Below are positions 34,121 to 42,998 of a DNA stretch of 64,000 nucleotides, piece after piece. Position 1 is the first letter of the stretch. The number at the start of each line of letters is the position of its first letter. Origin of the DNA: Planctomycetota bacterium (GTDB taxonomy: Bacteria; Planctomycetota; Phycisphaerae; UBA1845); the NCBI GenBank assembly GCA_030616775.1, contig JAUWWQ010000005.1, positions 59,022 to 123,021 on the forward strand. The letters run 5' to 3'. The translations under genes were made by a program, and so were the position numbers. A model generated the notes under the pieces. It ran no database searches, was not told the DNA's origin, and worked only from the letters and a program-made list of their open reading frames with translations.

Positions 34121-36151
34121 ATGACATCAAGAACCTGCAAAGTTGGCCGCCTGAGGGGCGGTTTAGAGCGTGTGGGATTAGTCACCCTGCTGGTCGGTTG
34201 GGTCCTGGCACTTGGTTCTGGTTTGGACCGCATCGAGGGCGCCCCGACTGACACGGCTTACGGCGATATCGCAGCCGTGACCAGCGAAGCCAACATCGCA
34301 TTGGGCGTAGAAGCCAGTACGGTCGTCACGCTGGGAATCGCTCAGGCGCCCGGGAGGCCGCTCACCACCGTCGTCCCCATCGACGGTGAGGTGTACACGC
34401 TCGAACTCGTACCACACTCCGTCCGCTCTGACAGCTACCGGGTTCAAGTTCAGCTTGCGGACGGTTCCTACCATGACGTGGAACCCGGTCCGATCCGCAC
34501 ACTCCGTGGTACTGTCAAAGAGGTTGAAGGGGCCGTGGTCGGCGCTTCGCTTTCGGACGAGGGCCTGCATGCCCGGATCATCTTCCCGGATGACACGGAA
34601 TACTGGATTGAGCCGCTGGTATCGCGGGTCGCCGCTGCCGCCCCGGGGCAGCATGCCGTGTTTCGGGGCGACGACGTCACCCCAAGCGGCGGGACGTGCA
34701 GGGTCTTGCATCCACCCATCAGCGAGGAGCAGGTTTCCGACGGCCAGGGCGCTGTCGCCGCAGGAGGACTGTTCATTGCCGAGTTGGCCATTGACGCCGA
34801 TTACGAATACTTCCTCGAGTTCGGCACCTGGGAAGCCACCGTGGCGAGCATCGAAGACATCGTCAATGTAATGAACGTGCAGTATCAGAAGGACGTGAGT
34901 ATCACGCACATTCTCACCACGGTCATAGTACGCACAGCAGAGCCCGATCCGTACCATGAGACCGATGCGGAGTATCTCCTGTATGAGTTCAGAGATCACT
35001 GGCTCTTGGAGCATTCCGATGTCACTCGGGATATCGCCCAGCTTTTCACCGGCAAGGAGCTTGACGGGAACACAATTGGCATTGCCTGGCTCGAGACGGT
35101 GTGCGACCACCCCAGGTTCGGCTACGGCTATAGCGTGGTGCAACCCACCTGTTGCGGAAACTTCGCCTGTAAGACCGATCTATCGGCCCACGAGCTGGGT
35201 CATAGCTGGGATGCTCTGCATTGCTACTGTAGCGATTGGACAATGAACGCCAGTCTGCAATGCGCGAACCAGTTTAATACTGTGTTTACGATTCCCGATA
35301 TCATTGCATTTCGGGACACTCGTCGTTGTTTGGACGAAGGCGATGAACTGAATGGAATCATTGTCACCGCAGACTCTGACACCGTCCTGGAGGGCACCAC
35401 CCTTCAATTCACGGCCACCGCCGATTTCCGCTACGGCCAGGACCAGGACGTCACCTTGGAGGCGATCTGGTCGGTGGACCGCCCGCAGGCCGGTTCGATC
35501 GGCTCCGACGGTTGGTTCACCGCCTTTGACGTTGGCGGCGACGTCTGCGTCACGGTGTCGGCCTCGTTTACGTTCGATAGTATTACCCGCATGGACGACA
35601 AGATCGTTGCCGTGACCGATCCGGCGACCCCTCTCGCGAGTGTTGCGAGCATACCTCCGGACGGTGCGATCGACGCCCGGCAGCCGTCCGAGCCGGACGG
35701 AACCAATCCTGTCGGGTGGCAGTCGTTTGACATTGTGTTCAATGGTGAGACCTGCCTGACCACGGCGGCTGACTTTGCGGTCGCCCAGGAGGGAGGCGTT
35801 CTGGCCGCTCCCACCGTCGTCGCTCTCGAGCACGTCGGGCCGCAGACCGTCCGCGTGCTGCTCAGCGACATGATCGAACCCGGGGCGTGGACCACCGTGA
35901 CTCACCTCAGCAGTGGTGCCATTACGCGGGTCGGCTATCTGCCCGGCGATGTAAACAGCGACGGCACATCCGCACCGGCCGACATTCTCAAGGTCATCGA
36001 TGCGCTTAATGGCGTCGGCGATCCGCGGGCCATCTGGTCGACCGATGTTGACCGCTCGGGCGTCGCCGGCCCCCCGGATATCCTGAGGGTGATCGACCTG
36101 CTCAACGGAGCCGGTGTCTACCAAGCGTGGCTCAACAGGAGCCTCCCGTAG
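34121..36151 (+). CDS. Metzincin (M12B-type) protease with dockerin
   Basis: 676 aa. Signal peptide (about 18-40), an M12B-type propeptide region with GTVKEVEGAVVGASLSDEGL near 130-150, then a catalytic domain. The zinc motif AHELGHSWDALH has His357, Glu358, His361 and His367, with Asp instead of the usual Gly at the third spacer position; a Met-turn follows at DWTM (Met375). A C-terminal Ig-like region (about 420-600) precedes a type I dockerin (about 606-676) with two Ca-binding repeats, VNSDGTSAPADILKVIDALN and VDRSGVAGPPDILRVIDLLN. It is exported and probably tethered through the dockerin. Confidence 0.86.
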   Translation: MTSRTCKVGRLRGGLERVGLVTLLVGWVLALGSGLDRIEGAPTDTAYGDIAAVTSEANIALGVEASTVVTLGIAQAPGRPLTTVVPIDGEVYTLELVPHSVRSDSYRVQVQLADGSYHDVEPGPIRTLRGTVKEVEGAVVGASLSDEGLHARIIFPDDTEYWIEPLVSRVAAAAPGQHAVFRGDDVTPSGGTCRVLHPPISEEQVSDGQGAVAAGGLFIAELAIDADYEYFLEFGTWEATVASIEDIVNVMNVQYQKDVSITHILTTVIVRTAEPDPYHETDAEYLLYEFRDHWLLEHSDVTRDIAQLFTGKELDGNTIGIAWLETVCDHPRFGYGYSVVQPTCCGNFACKTDLSAHELGHSWDALHCYCSDWTMNASLQCANQFNTVFTIPDIIAFRDTRRCLDEGDELNGIIVTADSDTVLEGTTLQFTATADFRYGQDQDVTLEAIWSVDRPQAGSIGSDGWFTAFDVGGDVCVTVSASFTFDSITRMDDKIVAVTDPATPLASVASIPPDGAIDARQPSEPDGTNPVGWQSFDIVFNGETCLTTAADFAVAQEGGVLAAPTVVALEHVGPQTVRVLLSDMIEPGAWTTVTHLSSGAITRVGYLPGDVNSDGTSAPADILKVIDALNGVGDPRAIWSTDVDRSGVAGPPDILRVIDLLNGAGVYQAWLNRSLP

Positions 36152-36195
36152 ACCCAGGCGTTATCCTTGCTTGCATCGGAACATAGGATTCGACG

Positions 36196-37071
36196 GTGAT
36201 AGCGTCCGTCCGATATACGTGGAAGCCCGCGGTGACGAGACGTGCGCACATCATCGGCGTCCTATGTCTTTGGCCGGGTCTCGCCGCTGGATGTGGCGAC
36301 ATTTTCGCCACCAGACCGGCACCGCTGTTCAGTGTACCTTTGGCTATTGAGGGTGAGCCAATCGGTTCCGCCGTCATTGACACCGGCGGCGGTTACGAAT
36401 TGTTGTTGCGCGACAGCTTCGGTCTAGAGGTCGTCGACGTGGTTGAAGTACTTGCCTTTGGTGGCAAGGAGCTGGTCGGCGTTACGGAAGGATTCCAATA
36501 CACCGCCGGCGGTTGGGATAGCACCACCGATGCTGCCCTGGTAGGCCTGTCCGTCTGTGACTGTAATGGGTTGGGCTTTCACTTCTTCCGCAAGACCGGT
36601 ACCGTCCTCGGACTCGATTTTGCGAACCCGCGGGCCATGTTCCTCCCGGTTGTGCCCACAGGCGGCGTTACGATCCCCTTTCAACCGCCGCCGTCATTTC
36701 TACCTAGTTTCGACAGTGCATTCGTCCAGGTCGAAATTGCCTCCGACAGCGACACCCGGACGGTGCTCGGGCTGCTCGATACCGGCACCAACGCGAGTGT
36801 GATGCGGCGTGGGCTTGTGGGGACACCGTCGTCGCTGACTCCGGACCGTCTTGATGTGACCGTCACCGTAGAATCTCTTGGAACGGTGGCCGTCCAGGTG
36901 GGACTCTTCGACACCGCCGGCCTGCCCGACATCATCCTCGGAACCGACGTAATGCGAGCCTGGTCCGATCGATGGTATTTCTTCTTTGCCAAAGAGCGTG
37001 GAACCGTCACGGCGGTCCCGGACCTTGAATCGGATGCTGTTCCTGGCAACGCCTCCAGCCTTGCGCATTGA
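36196..37071 (+). CDS. Retropepsin-like aspartyl protease-family lipoprotein
   Basis: 291 aa with GTG start. Signal peptide ends at a lipobox (LAAGC, Cys about 33). Two aspartic-protease-like halves: VIDTGGGYELLL (Asp62) and GLLDTGTNASVMRR (about 193), with ILGTDVM near 250. The DTG triads and the LG-D-motif are what identify the family; two DTG sites in one chain suggest a fused pseudo-dimer rather than a homodimeric retropepsin. Cleavage activity is not proven from sequence. It may share a promoter with the metalloprotease upstream. Confidence 0.7.
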   Translation: MIASVRYTWKPAVTRRAHIIGVLCLWPGLAAGCGDIFATRPAPLFSVPLAIEGEPIGSAVIDTGGGYELLLRDSFGLEVVDVVEVLAFGGKELVGVTEGFQYTAGGWDSTTDAALVGLSVCDCNGLGFHFFRKTGTVLGLDFANPRAMFLPVVPTGGVTIPFQPPPSFLPSFDSAFVQVEIASDSDTRTVLGLLDTGTNASVMRRGLVGTPSSLTPDRLDVTVTVESLGTVAVQVGLFDTAGLPDIILGTDVMRAWSDRWYFFFAKERGTVTAVPDLESDAVPGNASSLAH

Positions 37072-37325
37072 CTGTGGGGCGGGCGAGGCAAGCTGAGCCC
37101 TGCCGTGAGTATGGTAAGCGTTTGTTGGCATCCCGCGGACAATCCCGTCGCTGCCCCCGTCTCCGCAACCGGCGGTCGTCAATTCATGATCTACGACCAC
37201 ACGGGCACAATGTAGCGTCCGGTGCCCCTACCCAACGTATACTATGGCGTTGGGACTACGCCCATCGACCACTTCTTCCCCTGTACGTCGTGGCACAGTC
37301 ATGTACGACGCCCGGGGTTCCCTCT

Positions 37326-38549
37326 CTAGTCAGCTTGCGATGCGTCCCGCATATGTCGCAAGATGAATTGGCCGAACAGAGGCACGGCGAATGAGTACCT
37401 GCCATGCCTGTTTTTGTAGATCAGACCGTTGTTGCATAACGCCAGGAGCATCTGATTCACATGGCTTGAGCTGAAAGGCTTTGGGGAGTGCTCTCTTGAC
37501 CTTTCGACTACCTCCTGGACGGTGAATTCCTCGTCGCAGTTGTCAAGTGTCGCGATCACGGCAAGCAAATCGCGCTGGCGATCCGTTGCCTTAGCCCACC
37601 GGCCTGCGAAGAAATCTGCGTCCAGCTTGCGGATGATCTCGTCCGTCGGAACTGATGGTTTCTCGCCGTCATCCATCTTCTGTAAGAACGTGTCAAAAAC
37701 GTCCCGACAGATGAATTGGATGAAGTACGGGTAGCGCCCTGAGTCGCTAATGATAAGCTCGACCGACTCGTCGTAAAGCTTAATCGGGCAGTTTGCATTC
37801 TCTATCGGCTTACATATCGCGTCACGTGCGGCGGGCTCGCTCAGCCTGTGCAGCACCACGACACGGAACATCCGCTCCGCGAAGGTCCGAGCCTCGACAA
37901 GCTTTGGAAACAAGGTTGGCAGACCTGTAAGAGCAAGCATGAACGGGATGTCCTTCCTTTGAATCGACTGAAACACGTCCAAAAGCAGAGACAGTGGATA
38001 CTGCTCTTTCTTGGGGCGGTTTGACAGGTTCTGCGCTTCGTCATACGAGAATATGATCCCTTTTGCGTTTTGTCGGCGTAATGCGAGCCACACGAATTCG
38101 AGCACTGCCTTCAGCTTGTCAGCGACCAATCCTGGCGTTTGCCGAAACAGAGCCACCAGCGTCTCGTAGTTCAGCTTTGTGTCGATGAACGTACGTTGCG
38201 GAACGAACCCAATACCTGAGACTTCCTGCCTGCCGACAACGAGGCTCGAGGTCACAAGCGAAAGGTCGGTCAGGAGACGGTGGGCGATCGTCTCGTCGTC
38301 CACGCTTGTTGACTCGGATAGGTCAGCTCCCACCCAGCACCATTGTTCGCGAATTGCGATAGGCTTGAGTTTTTCCAGTAACACGGTCTTCCCGACCCCG
38401 CGCAGCCCTGTTAAGACTAGGTTTCTGAGGATCGTAGTCTGCCTGAGCAACTGCTCGAACTCCATGATCTCGTGCTCTCGACCAGCAAGATACGGCGGCA
38501 TATGTCCAGCACCGGGTCTGAACGGATTACTGAATTCCTGTTCGGGCAT
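37326..38549 (-). CDS. AAA family ATPase (ORC/STAND-like)
   Basis: 407 aa. Walker A LTGLRGVGKTVLLEK (46-60), Walker B IIFSYDEAQN near 170 with the DEAQ variant, an arginine-finger-like stretch LTGLPTLFPKL near 210, and a C-terminal winged-helix-like domain that ends MLLALCNNGLIYKNRHGRYSF. This layout is shared by archaeal-type ORC/AAA ATPases and by many defence ATPases. Gene has lower GC than its neighbours by eye and an AT-rich upstream region, suggesting acquisition. GAGGTG lies 5 nt before the ATG. Specific function unknown. Confidence 0.75.
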   Translation of the reverse strand: MPEQEFSNPFRPGAGHMPPYLAGREHEIMEFEQLLRQTTILRNLVLTGLRGVGKTVLLEKLKPIAIREQWCWVGADLSESTSVDDETIAHRLLTDLSLVTSSLVVGRQEVSGIGFVPQRTFIDTKLNYETLVALFRQTPGLVADKLKAVLEFVWLALRRQNAKGIIFSYDEAQNLSNRPKKEQYPLSLLLDVFQSIQRKDIPFMLALTGLPTLFPKLVEARTFAERMFRVVVLHRLSEPAARDAICKPIENANCPIKLYDESVELIISDSGRYPYFIQFICRDVFDTFLQKMDDGEKPSVPTDEIIRKLDADFFAGRWAKATDRQRDLLAVIATLDNCDEEFTVQEVVERSREHSPKPFSSSHVNQMLLALCNNGLIYKNRHGRYSFAVPLFGQFILRHMRDASQAD

Positions 38550-38594
38550 GTTTACACCTCGTTAGCTGGAGGAATAATTTTAGGCGTCTACCTA

Positions 38595-38622
38595 ACTTTA
38601 CATCCTTACGATCTCTTGTCAA
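38595..38622 (-). promoter_or_regulatory. Sigma-70-like promoter of the AAA ATPase
   Basis: On the minus strand a consensus -35 TTGACA (38617-38622) stands 16 nt from a TAAAGT -10 (38595-38600, 4 of 6 consensus), in AT-rich DNA about 45 nt upstream of the start codon. Confidence 0.55.
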
Positions 38623-38735
38623 GGATCGCCCAATTTTTTCTTGATGGGTCCATTTTAAATGCATTTGCGGACGTGCCTCGCCCAATCGCAGTGGGCGCGC
38701 CCGTTTACAACGCGTACAGTCGAGTCATGCTTCGC

Positions 38736-39521
38736 CTATTGTGGTGTGGCCGGCAACCACATCAGTAGACCACCGAGGCCATCGAGGATCAGAACCTTCA
38801 GACCCGCTGCCGTCAATGCCACGCGGAAGGCGATGCGGAAGTGTCGCTCGGGCACGCCGGTCAGGATGCGCTTGCCGATCAAGGTACCCGGAATCACCAT
38901 TACGATCATCAACAGTGCCAGCGATCCGAGCCGGGTAAGGTCCAGATCCCGAAGCCAGATAAACGCCGGAATCTTCAAGATATGTGTGGCGAGCTGACAA
39001 ACAGCCTTGGTGGCGATGAGACGTTCTTTAACAAAGTTGCGCCGGGCGAAAAGCGGGGCGATCAGTGGGCCGACGGCACCGACGGTCAGTGCGGCTGTCC
39101 CGGCCACCAGCCCCATCAGTGGGAAGTCCCACCAGGTTCCCGCAAACCGTCCATCCCCCTTTCCTTGCGGCAAGTACGTCGCTATCAGAATGAACGTCCC
39201 GATAAGCGTTTTCAGATAGGGCTCGCTTTGTTGCGGCTGTCCCAGAGCCCACAGTAGCAACATCCCAAGCGCGGCCCCGGGCAGTAAGCCTAGACAAAAC
39301 CTTCCCAAAGTGTGGCCATCCACGTTCTTGATGAATGCCAGAACCCGCGTGCCGTTGCTGGCTATCTGGACAGCCGCATGCGTCGGAATGGCCTCGCCAT
39401 GCGACATGAAGCAAAGCATGGTCGCCAGCAGCAACATGCCGCCGGCCATACCGAGGATGGCGGAAATGATCGAGGTGATCAGTGCAGCCAGCGCAAGTAT
39501 GATTGGAATCCAGATCGGCAT
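38736..39521 (-). CDS. Sulfite exporter TauE/SafE family permease
   Basis: 261 aa with about seven or eight membrane segments. The N-terminal half has the family glycine pattern ISAILGMAGGMLLLATML; a later repeat AGTAALTVGAVGPLIAPLFA shows the internal duplication. TauE/SafE proteins export sulfoacetate, sulfite or other organic anions. The substrate cannot be assigned. Start is followed at once upstream by a heptamer array. Confidence 0.83.
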   Translation of the reverse strand: MPIWIPIILALAALITSIISAILGMAGGMLLLATMLCFMSHGEAIPTHAAVQIASNGTRVLAFIKNVDGHTLGRFCLGLLPGAALGMLLLWALGQPQQSEPYLKTLIGTFILIATYLPQGKGDGRFAGTWWDFPLMGLVAGTAALTVGAVGPLIAPLFARRNFVKERLIATKAVCQLATHILKIPAFIWLRDLDLTRLGSLALLMIVMVIPGTLIGKRILTGVPERHFRIAFRVALTAAGLKVLILDGLGGLLMWLPATPQ

Positions 39522-39524
39522 AAG

Positions 39525-39573
39525 CTCTCAGGTGTCAGCCATCAGTCATCAGCCGTCAGCTATCAGCTTGCAG
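39525..39573. repeat. Degenerate heptamer array (NNNTCAG), seven units
   Basis: TCAG occurs at 39528, 39535, 39542, 39549, 39556 and 39563, with GCAG at 39570, exactly every 7 nt; the three bases between vary. It starts immediately upstream of the TauE/SafE start codon. Confidence 0.88.
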
Positions 39574-39642
39574 GATCCTGATTTAACTCGTTGACTGTTC
39601 GATCCAAGGCGGCGGGTTAATGCGCTCCTACCCGTAGAACGT

Positions 39643-39690
39643 TGACGTTTCGACGTTTCGATGTTTAGACGTTTAGACTTTTCGACGTTT
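39643..39690. repeat. Degenerate octamer array (CGACGTTT-like), six units
   Basis: Units of 8 nt read TGACGTTT, CGACGTTT, CGATGTTT, AGACGTTT, AGACTTTT, CGACGTTT. They end at the stop codon of the phosphopantetheinyl transferase gene. Confidence 0.88.
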
Positions 39691-39691
39691 C

Positions 39692-40252
39692 CTAAACTAC
39701 ACACCAGTTGACCTTGGTGCCGTTGCAGGTAACCGCGGTGACGTGCTCGGCGTGGTAGAATTGCTCGATCAGCCACGCCCGCCCGCCGTACGTCATGGTC
39801 ATGTGGTGCTCGTCGGGAACCTCAACCAACCGGCAACAGGTCAGCCCGGCGATGCCCACACCGTTCGCCTTGAGTGTCGCCTCCTTGGCGGTCCATAGTC
39901 TGAAAAAAGCATGCCATGATCGGTTCCCTATCACGCTCCACTCTTCGTCGTCCGCCAAGGCGTCGTGGAGTTCGCGTTGGCGCGGCGCGATGTGCTCAAT
40001 ATCGATTCCCACAGGCCGATCCGAAATGACCGCTGCCGCCCAGTGTCGCTTATGTGACACGGACCAGTAGAAGCCCGCATTAGGCAAGGGGACTTCATCA
40101 ACGTCTTTGCTCCATCCATGTGTGGGGGCGTGGCATCGCTTGGCGCAGTGCTGAAGCGCCGAACGAGCGCACATACGTTGCCGTTCAACTCGCCGGGGCG
40201 ACCGCGGCGGTGTGTCTTGGGGAATCGCCACAATCACCGGTGTCAAGATCAT
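39692..40252 (-). CDS. 4'-phosphopantetheinyl transferase
   Basis: 186 aa from the ATG at 40252, which overlaps the FabI stop as ATGA; a longer frame upstream is antisense-like and lies inside FabI. Has the PPTase magnesium site VGIDIE (81-86, Asp84 and Glu86) and WTAKEATLKANG (120-131, with Lys123 and Glu124), and the SVSHKRHWAAAV block. It should transfer phosphopantetheine from CoA to the acyl carrier protein encoded in the same operon. Confidence 0.88.
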   Translation of the reverse strand: MILTPVIVAIPQDTPPRSPRRVERQRMCARSALQHCAKRCHAPTHGWSKDVDEVPLPNAGFYWSVSHKRHWAAAVISDRPVGIDIEHIAPRQRELHDALADDEEWSVIGNRSWHAFFRLWTAKEATLKANGVGIAGLTCCRLVEVPDEHHMTMTYGGRAWLIEQFYHAEHVTAVTCNGTKVNWCVV

Positions 40253-41070
40253 GGCGTGTCGGTGGGCCAGACTCCGGCTACGGTATGCTTGACCACGTTT
40301 ACATCGAAGTAGTTCGTGCTCATCCCGGCGTCGACCACGATACCCTGTGCGTTGATGCCGCTCGATCGTTCGCTGAGCAAAAACACAGCCGTGCCGGCGA
40401 CCTCGTCCGTAGTCAACGCCCGCTTGCGGGGAATGACCTGCTCGGCAAACATGTAAGCGTCGACGTATCCCGGAATGCCGGCCGAGGCGCTGGTCTTCAG
40501 CAACCCGGCGCACACCGCGTTGAAACGCACTTCGGAGAAACGGCTGAAGGACTTCGCAAGAAACGCGATGGAGGAATCGAGAGCAGCCTTGGCGGGTGCC
40601 ATATAGGCATAGCTTTCGGCGGCCATTCGGGTCGTCGAGATCGAGATGGTCACGACGCTCGCCCGGGCGTCGAAGATATCCTTAAACGCATTGGCGATGG
40701 CAATCAGCGAATAGCAGCTTATCGAGATGCATTGCAAAAAATCCTCCCGGCGAACCTCGTGGAACGCACCGGAAAACGTCTCAAGGTTGGCAAACGCGAC
40801 TGAATGAACGATACCATTGATAGTTCGGTGTTTTTCGCGCACCGCCGCGGCGACCGCCGTGACGTGGTCGTCACGCTCGACGTCGCAAACGTGCACCTCT
40901 CGCCCGGCAAGTAACTGGCGCAAGCTATCACGGTGGTCTTCCGATTGAACACTGTAGACAACTGTCGCACCTTCCTCCTCGAGCAGGCGGGCAATCCGGT
41001 AGGCGACGCTGCGCTTGTTGGCAACGCCGAAGACTACGAACGCCTTGCCTCCAAGGTCAAGAAAACTCAC
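40249..41070 (-). CDS. fabI: Enoyl-ACP reductase (FabI-type SDR)
   Basis: 273 aa. FabI-type N-terminus MSFLDLGGKAFVVFGVANKR (NAD-binding), then the FabI catalytic arrangement Tyr-(x6)-Lys in SYAYMAPAKAALDS. The C-terminal segment SSGINAQGIVVDAGM follows FabI order. The enzyme reduces trans-2-enoyl-ACP with NAD(P)H. It lies between FabZ and the phosphopantetheinyl transferase in the lipid operon. It may serve the cluster rather than housekeeping synthesis; that is inferred from context. Confidence 0.85.
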   Translation of the reverse strand: MSFLDLGGKAFVVFGVANKRSVAYRIARLLEEEGATVVYSVQSEDHRDSLRQLLAGREVHVCDVERDDHVTAVAAAVREKHRTINGIVHSVAFANLETFSGAFHEVRREDFLQCISISCYSLIAIANAFKDIFDARASVVTISISTTRMAAESYAYMAPAKAALDSSIAFLAKSFSRFSEVRFNAVCAGLLKTSASAGIPGYVDAYMFAEQVIPRKRALTTDEVAGTAVFLLSERSSGINAQGIVVDAGMSTNYFDVNVVKHTVAGVWPTDTP

Positions 41071-41082
41071 GCCGCGTCTTCC

Positions 41083-41517
41083 TTAGAAGTCTTTTGCCAG
41101 CATACAGGCAAACGTGACCCGCAGGGCAAGTCTGCCTTCGACGGTAGCTCGCCCGGTCAAAAAGTATGCCCCATCCAGTTCGTCGTCCAGTGTCACTTCC
41201 ACATCCAGCATCTGACCTGGCCGAACGATCTGTTTGAACCGGGCATCGGCAATACGTGTCAAGACCGGTATACCCTTCGACGCTTCATCAGGCCCCTTTG
41301 CGTGAGCGATCAGCAGTGCTCCCGCTTGAAAGCAACACTCGCAGACCAATACGCCGGGCATCACTGGTTGACCGGGATAATGTCCACGAAAGAAATCCGA
41401 TTCCGGATCAACGAGCTTCTTGGTGAGAATCCGCCGCTCATGCACTTCGACGATCCGGTCAACGAACAGAAACGGCGGGCGGTGCGGGATCGACGTCAGG
41501 CTTAACTGATCGGTCAT
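41083..41517 (-). CDS. fabZ: 3-hydroxyacyl-ACP dehydratase (FabZ/FabA-type)
   Basis: 144 aa, hot-dog fold. Active-site motif [15 protein letters not shown] gives His46, and Glu60 in [12 protein letters not shown] takes the place of the usual acidic partner. N-terminal [11 protein letters not shown] is typical. ATGA overlap with the FAD oxidoreductase gene upstream, and 12 nt from fabI downstream. Dehydrates 3-hydroxyacyl-ACP to enoyl-ACP. Confidence 0.88.
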   Translation of the reverse strand: MTDQLSLTSIPHRPPFLFVDRIVEVHERRILTKKLVDPESDFFRGHYPGQPVMPGVLVCECCFQAGALLIAHAKGPDEASKGIPVLTRIADARFKQIVRPGQMLDVEVTLDDELDGAYFLTGRATVEGRLALRVTFACMLAKDF

Positions 41518-42989
41518 GAAAGGGCCTCCTGTGTCTCGGCGGCTGAGCGTCCGCGCGGGGTGAAGCCCGCGGCTCGACCACTGCTATGTATGAAGTTCTC
41601 GACCTCGTTGGCAACGATAACGCCGTAGTTGATCGCCCCAAGCCACCCGGACATGATGATACCCACCGACCCGGCGTGGAACAGGCCGGCCACCTGCTTG
41701 GGAAGGTCCATGCTGACCTTCAATCCCTCGAACTTGGTGCCGAACGTCGCGCCGCGTGCGTGTTGGGTGTAGCGGTGGAACGTTACAGGCGTGGAGGCTT
41801 CGACGTGGTCAAGTTTGCCCCGGATGTCGGGTAGATACTTCTCCAGCGCGTCGATCGTCGTCTCGATCAGGTTCCGTTTGTCGCGTTTATACTCTTCCGG
41901 TGACAGGTGGGCCCAGTCTTCCCAGTTGGCATTGGTGGACGAGACAATCGCATAGCGATCCGAACCGGGCCGGAGATGCGGGTAGTACATCGAGAACGTC
42001 CGGCTGGTGACGTTCTTGGAACACAGAGCGACGGAATCGAACTCCTCCTTCACTGAGGCAAATATCAGATCGCCGATGTAGTCTATCGACTCGCCCTTGC
42101 GCAGGCCCATGTACACCTGACAACTGCTGTTGTTAAGCCGGACCGCTTTTGCCTCTTCGACGAATTCCTTAGCTAAGTGTTCATAGCCGACCAGCTTGTC
42201 GATCGTGGTCTTGAGATTGGCGTTGGAGAGTACAGCCGCGCAGTTGATCCGCTTGCCGTTGGCGATCACGCCGCAAATGCGATCGTCCGTAACGACGATC
42301 CGCTCCACCTGCGCCCCTCTGCGCAGGTCGACTCCGTTTCGCTCCAGCTCCCCCTTCATCAGGAAGAGCAGCTTGTCCGTGCCGCCACGAAAGATGTACA
42401 CGCCCTTGCTCATGAAGTTCGAGAAGACGATGCCGTAGGTGATGGCCGGATCATCCAGCGTTGACCCATTGGCATACGTGATCGGCTCCATCAGCAGTCG
42501 CACGACGTCGGAGCGGCCTGGGAAGAAACTCTCGAACAGCTCGCGGGTGGTCATGCTCTGGTCGTCGTAGAAATCCATCCGCCGCGCAGTATCGAAAAAC
42601 CGCTCTACCGTTTCCCGCTCAATGCCGAGCTCCTCGACCAGAATCCGGGTAAAATCGACCCGGTCAAACGTGGTTTGAAGTTGAAACTGCGGATTGTCGA
42701 AGCGGATGCCCTCGAGCTGCACGATGGAATCGGCGATTTCCTGCGTCCAGTACTTCCGGCAGCTCTTGATCATTCCGACCGGAAAGCCGTGCAGTGAGAT
42801 GTCGAAGATGTGCCCGCCCTTGCGCCGAAACCAGGTGGCCAGACCGCCGAAGTTGTAGTGCTGTTCGAGCAGCAAAACGGACCGGCCACACTTCGCCAGG
42901 TAATTCGCCGCGGTCATCCCGGCCAGGCCGGAACCGATCACGATCACATCGTAGTAGTCCTTCGTATCCAGCAGCCGGTCCCGCGCCAT
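41514..42989 (-). CDS. Phytoene-desaturase-like FAD oxidoreductase (B)
   Basis: 491 aa. FAD-binding Rossmann motif [17 protein letters not shown] (15-31) and a C-terminal FAD motif around [21 protein letters not shown]. Middle region with [20 protein letters not shown] near 390-410. Family: CrtI/retinol-saturase-type dehydrogenases that desaturate or isomerise polyenes. A 24-nt palindromic repeat (41551-41574) encodes part of the extreme C-terminus (RAAGFTPRG). Its partner is the upstream paralogue A, 9 nt away. Confidence 0.82.
   Translation of the reverse strand: MARDRLLDTKDYYDVIVIGSGLAGMTAANYLAKCGRSVLLLEQHYNFGGLATWFRRKGGHIFDISLHGFPVGMIKSCRKYWTQEIADSIVQLEGIRFDNPQFQLQTTFDRVDFTRILVEELGIERETVERFFDTARRMDFYDDQSMTTRELFESFFPGRSDVVRLLMEPITYANGSTLDDPAITYGIVFSNFMSKGVYIFRGGTDKLLFLMKGELERNGVDLRRGAQVERIVVTDDRICGVIANGKRINCAAVLSNANLKTTIDKLVGYEHLAKEFVEEAKAVRLNNSSCQVYMGLRKGESIDYIGDLIFASVKEEFDSVALCSKNVTSRTFSMYYPHLRPGSDRYAIVSSTNANWEDWAHLSPEEYKRDKRNLIETTIDALEKYLPDIRGKLDHVEASTPVTFHRYTQHARGATFGTKFEGLKVSMDLPKQVAGLFHAGSVGIIMSGWLGAINYGVIVANEVENFIHSSGRAAGFTPRGRSAAETQEALS
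41551..41574. repeat. 24-nt palindromic repeat in coding sequence
   Basis: Arms CCGCGCGG and CCCGCGGCT with core GGTGAAG. Located inside the 3' end of oxidoreductase B. Confidence 0.75.
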
Positions 42990-42998
42990 GATTCAGTC

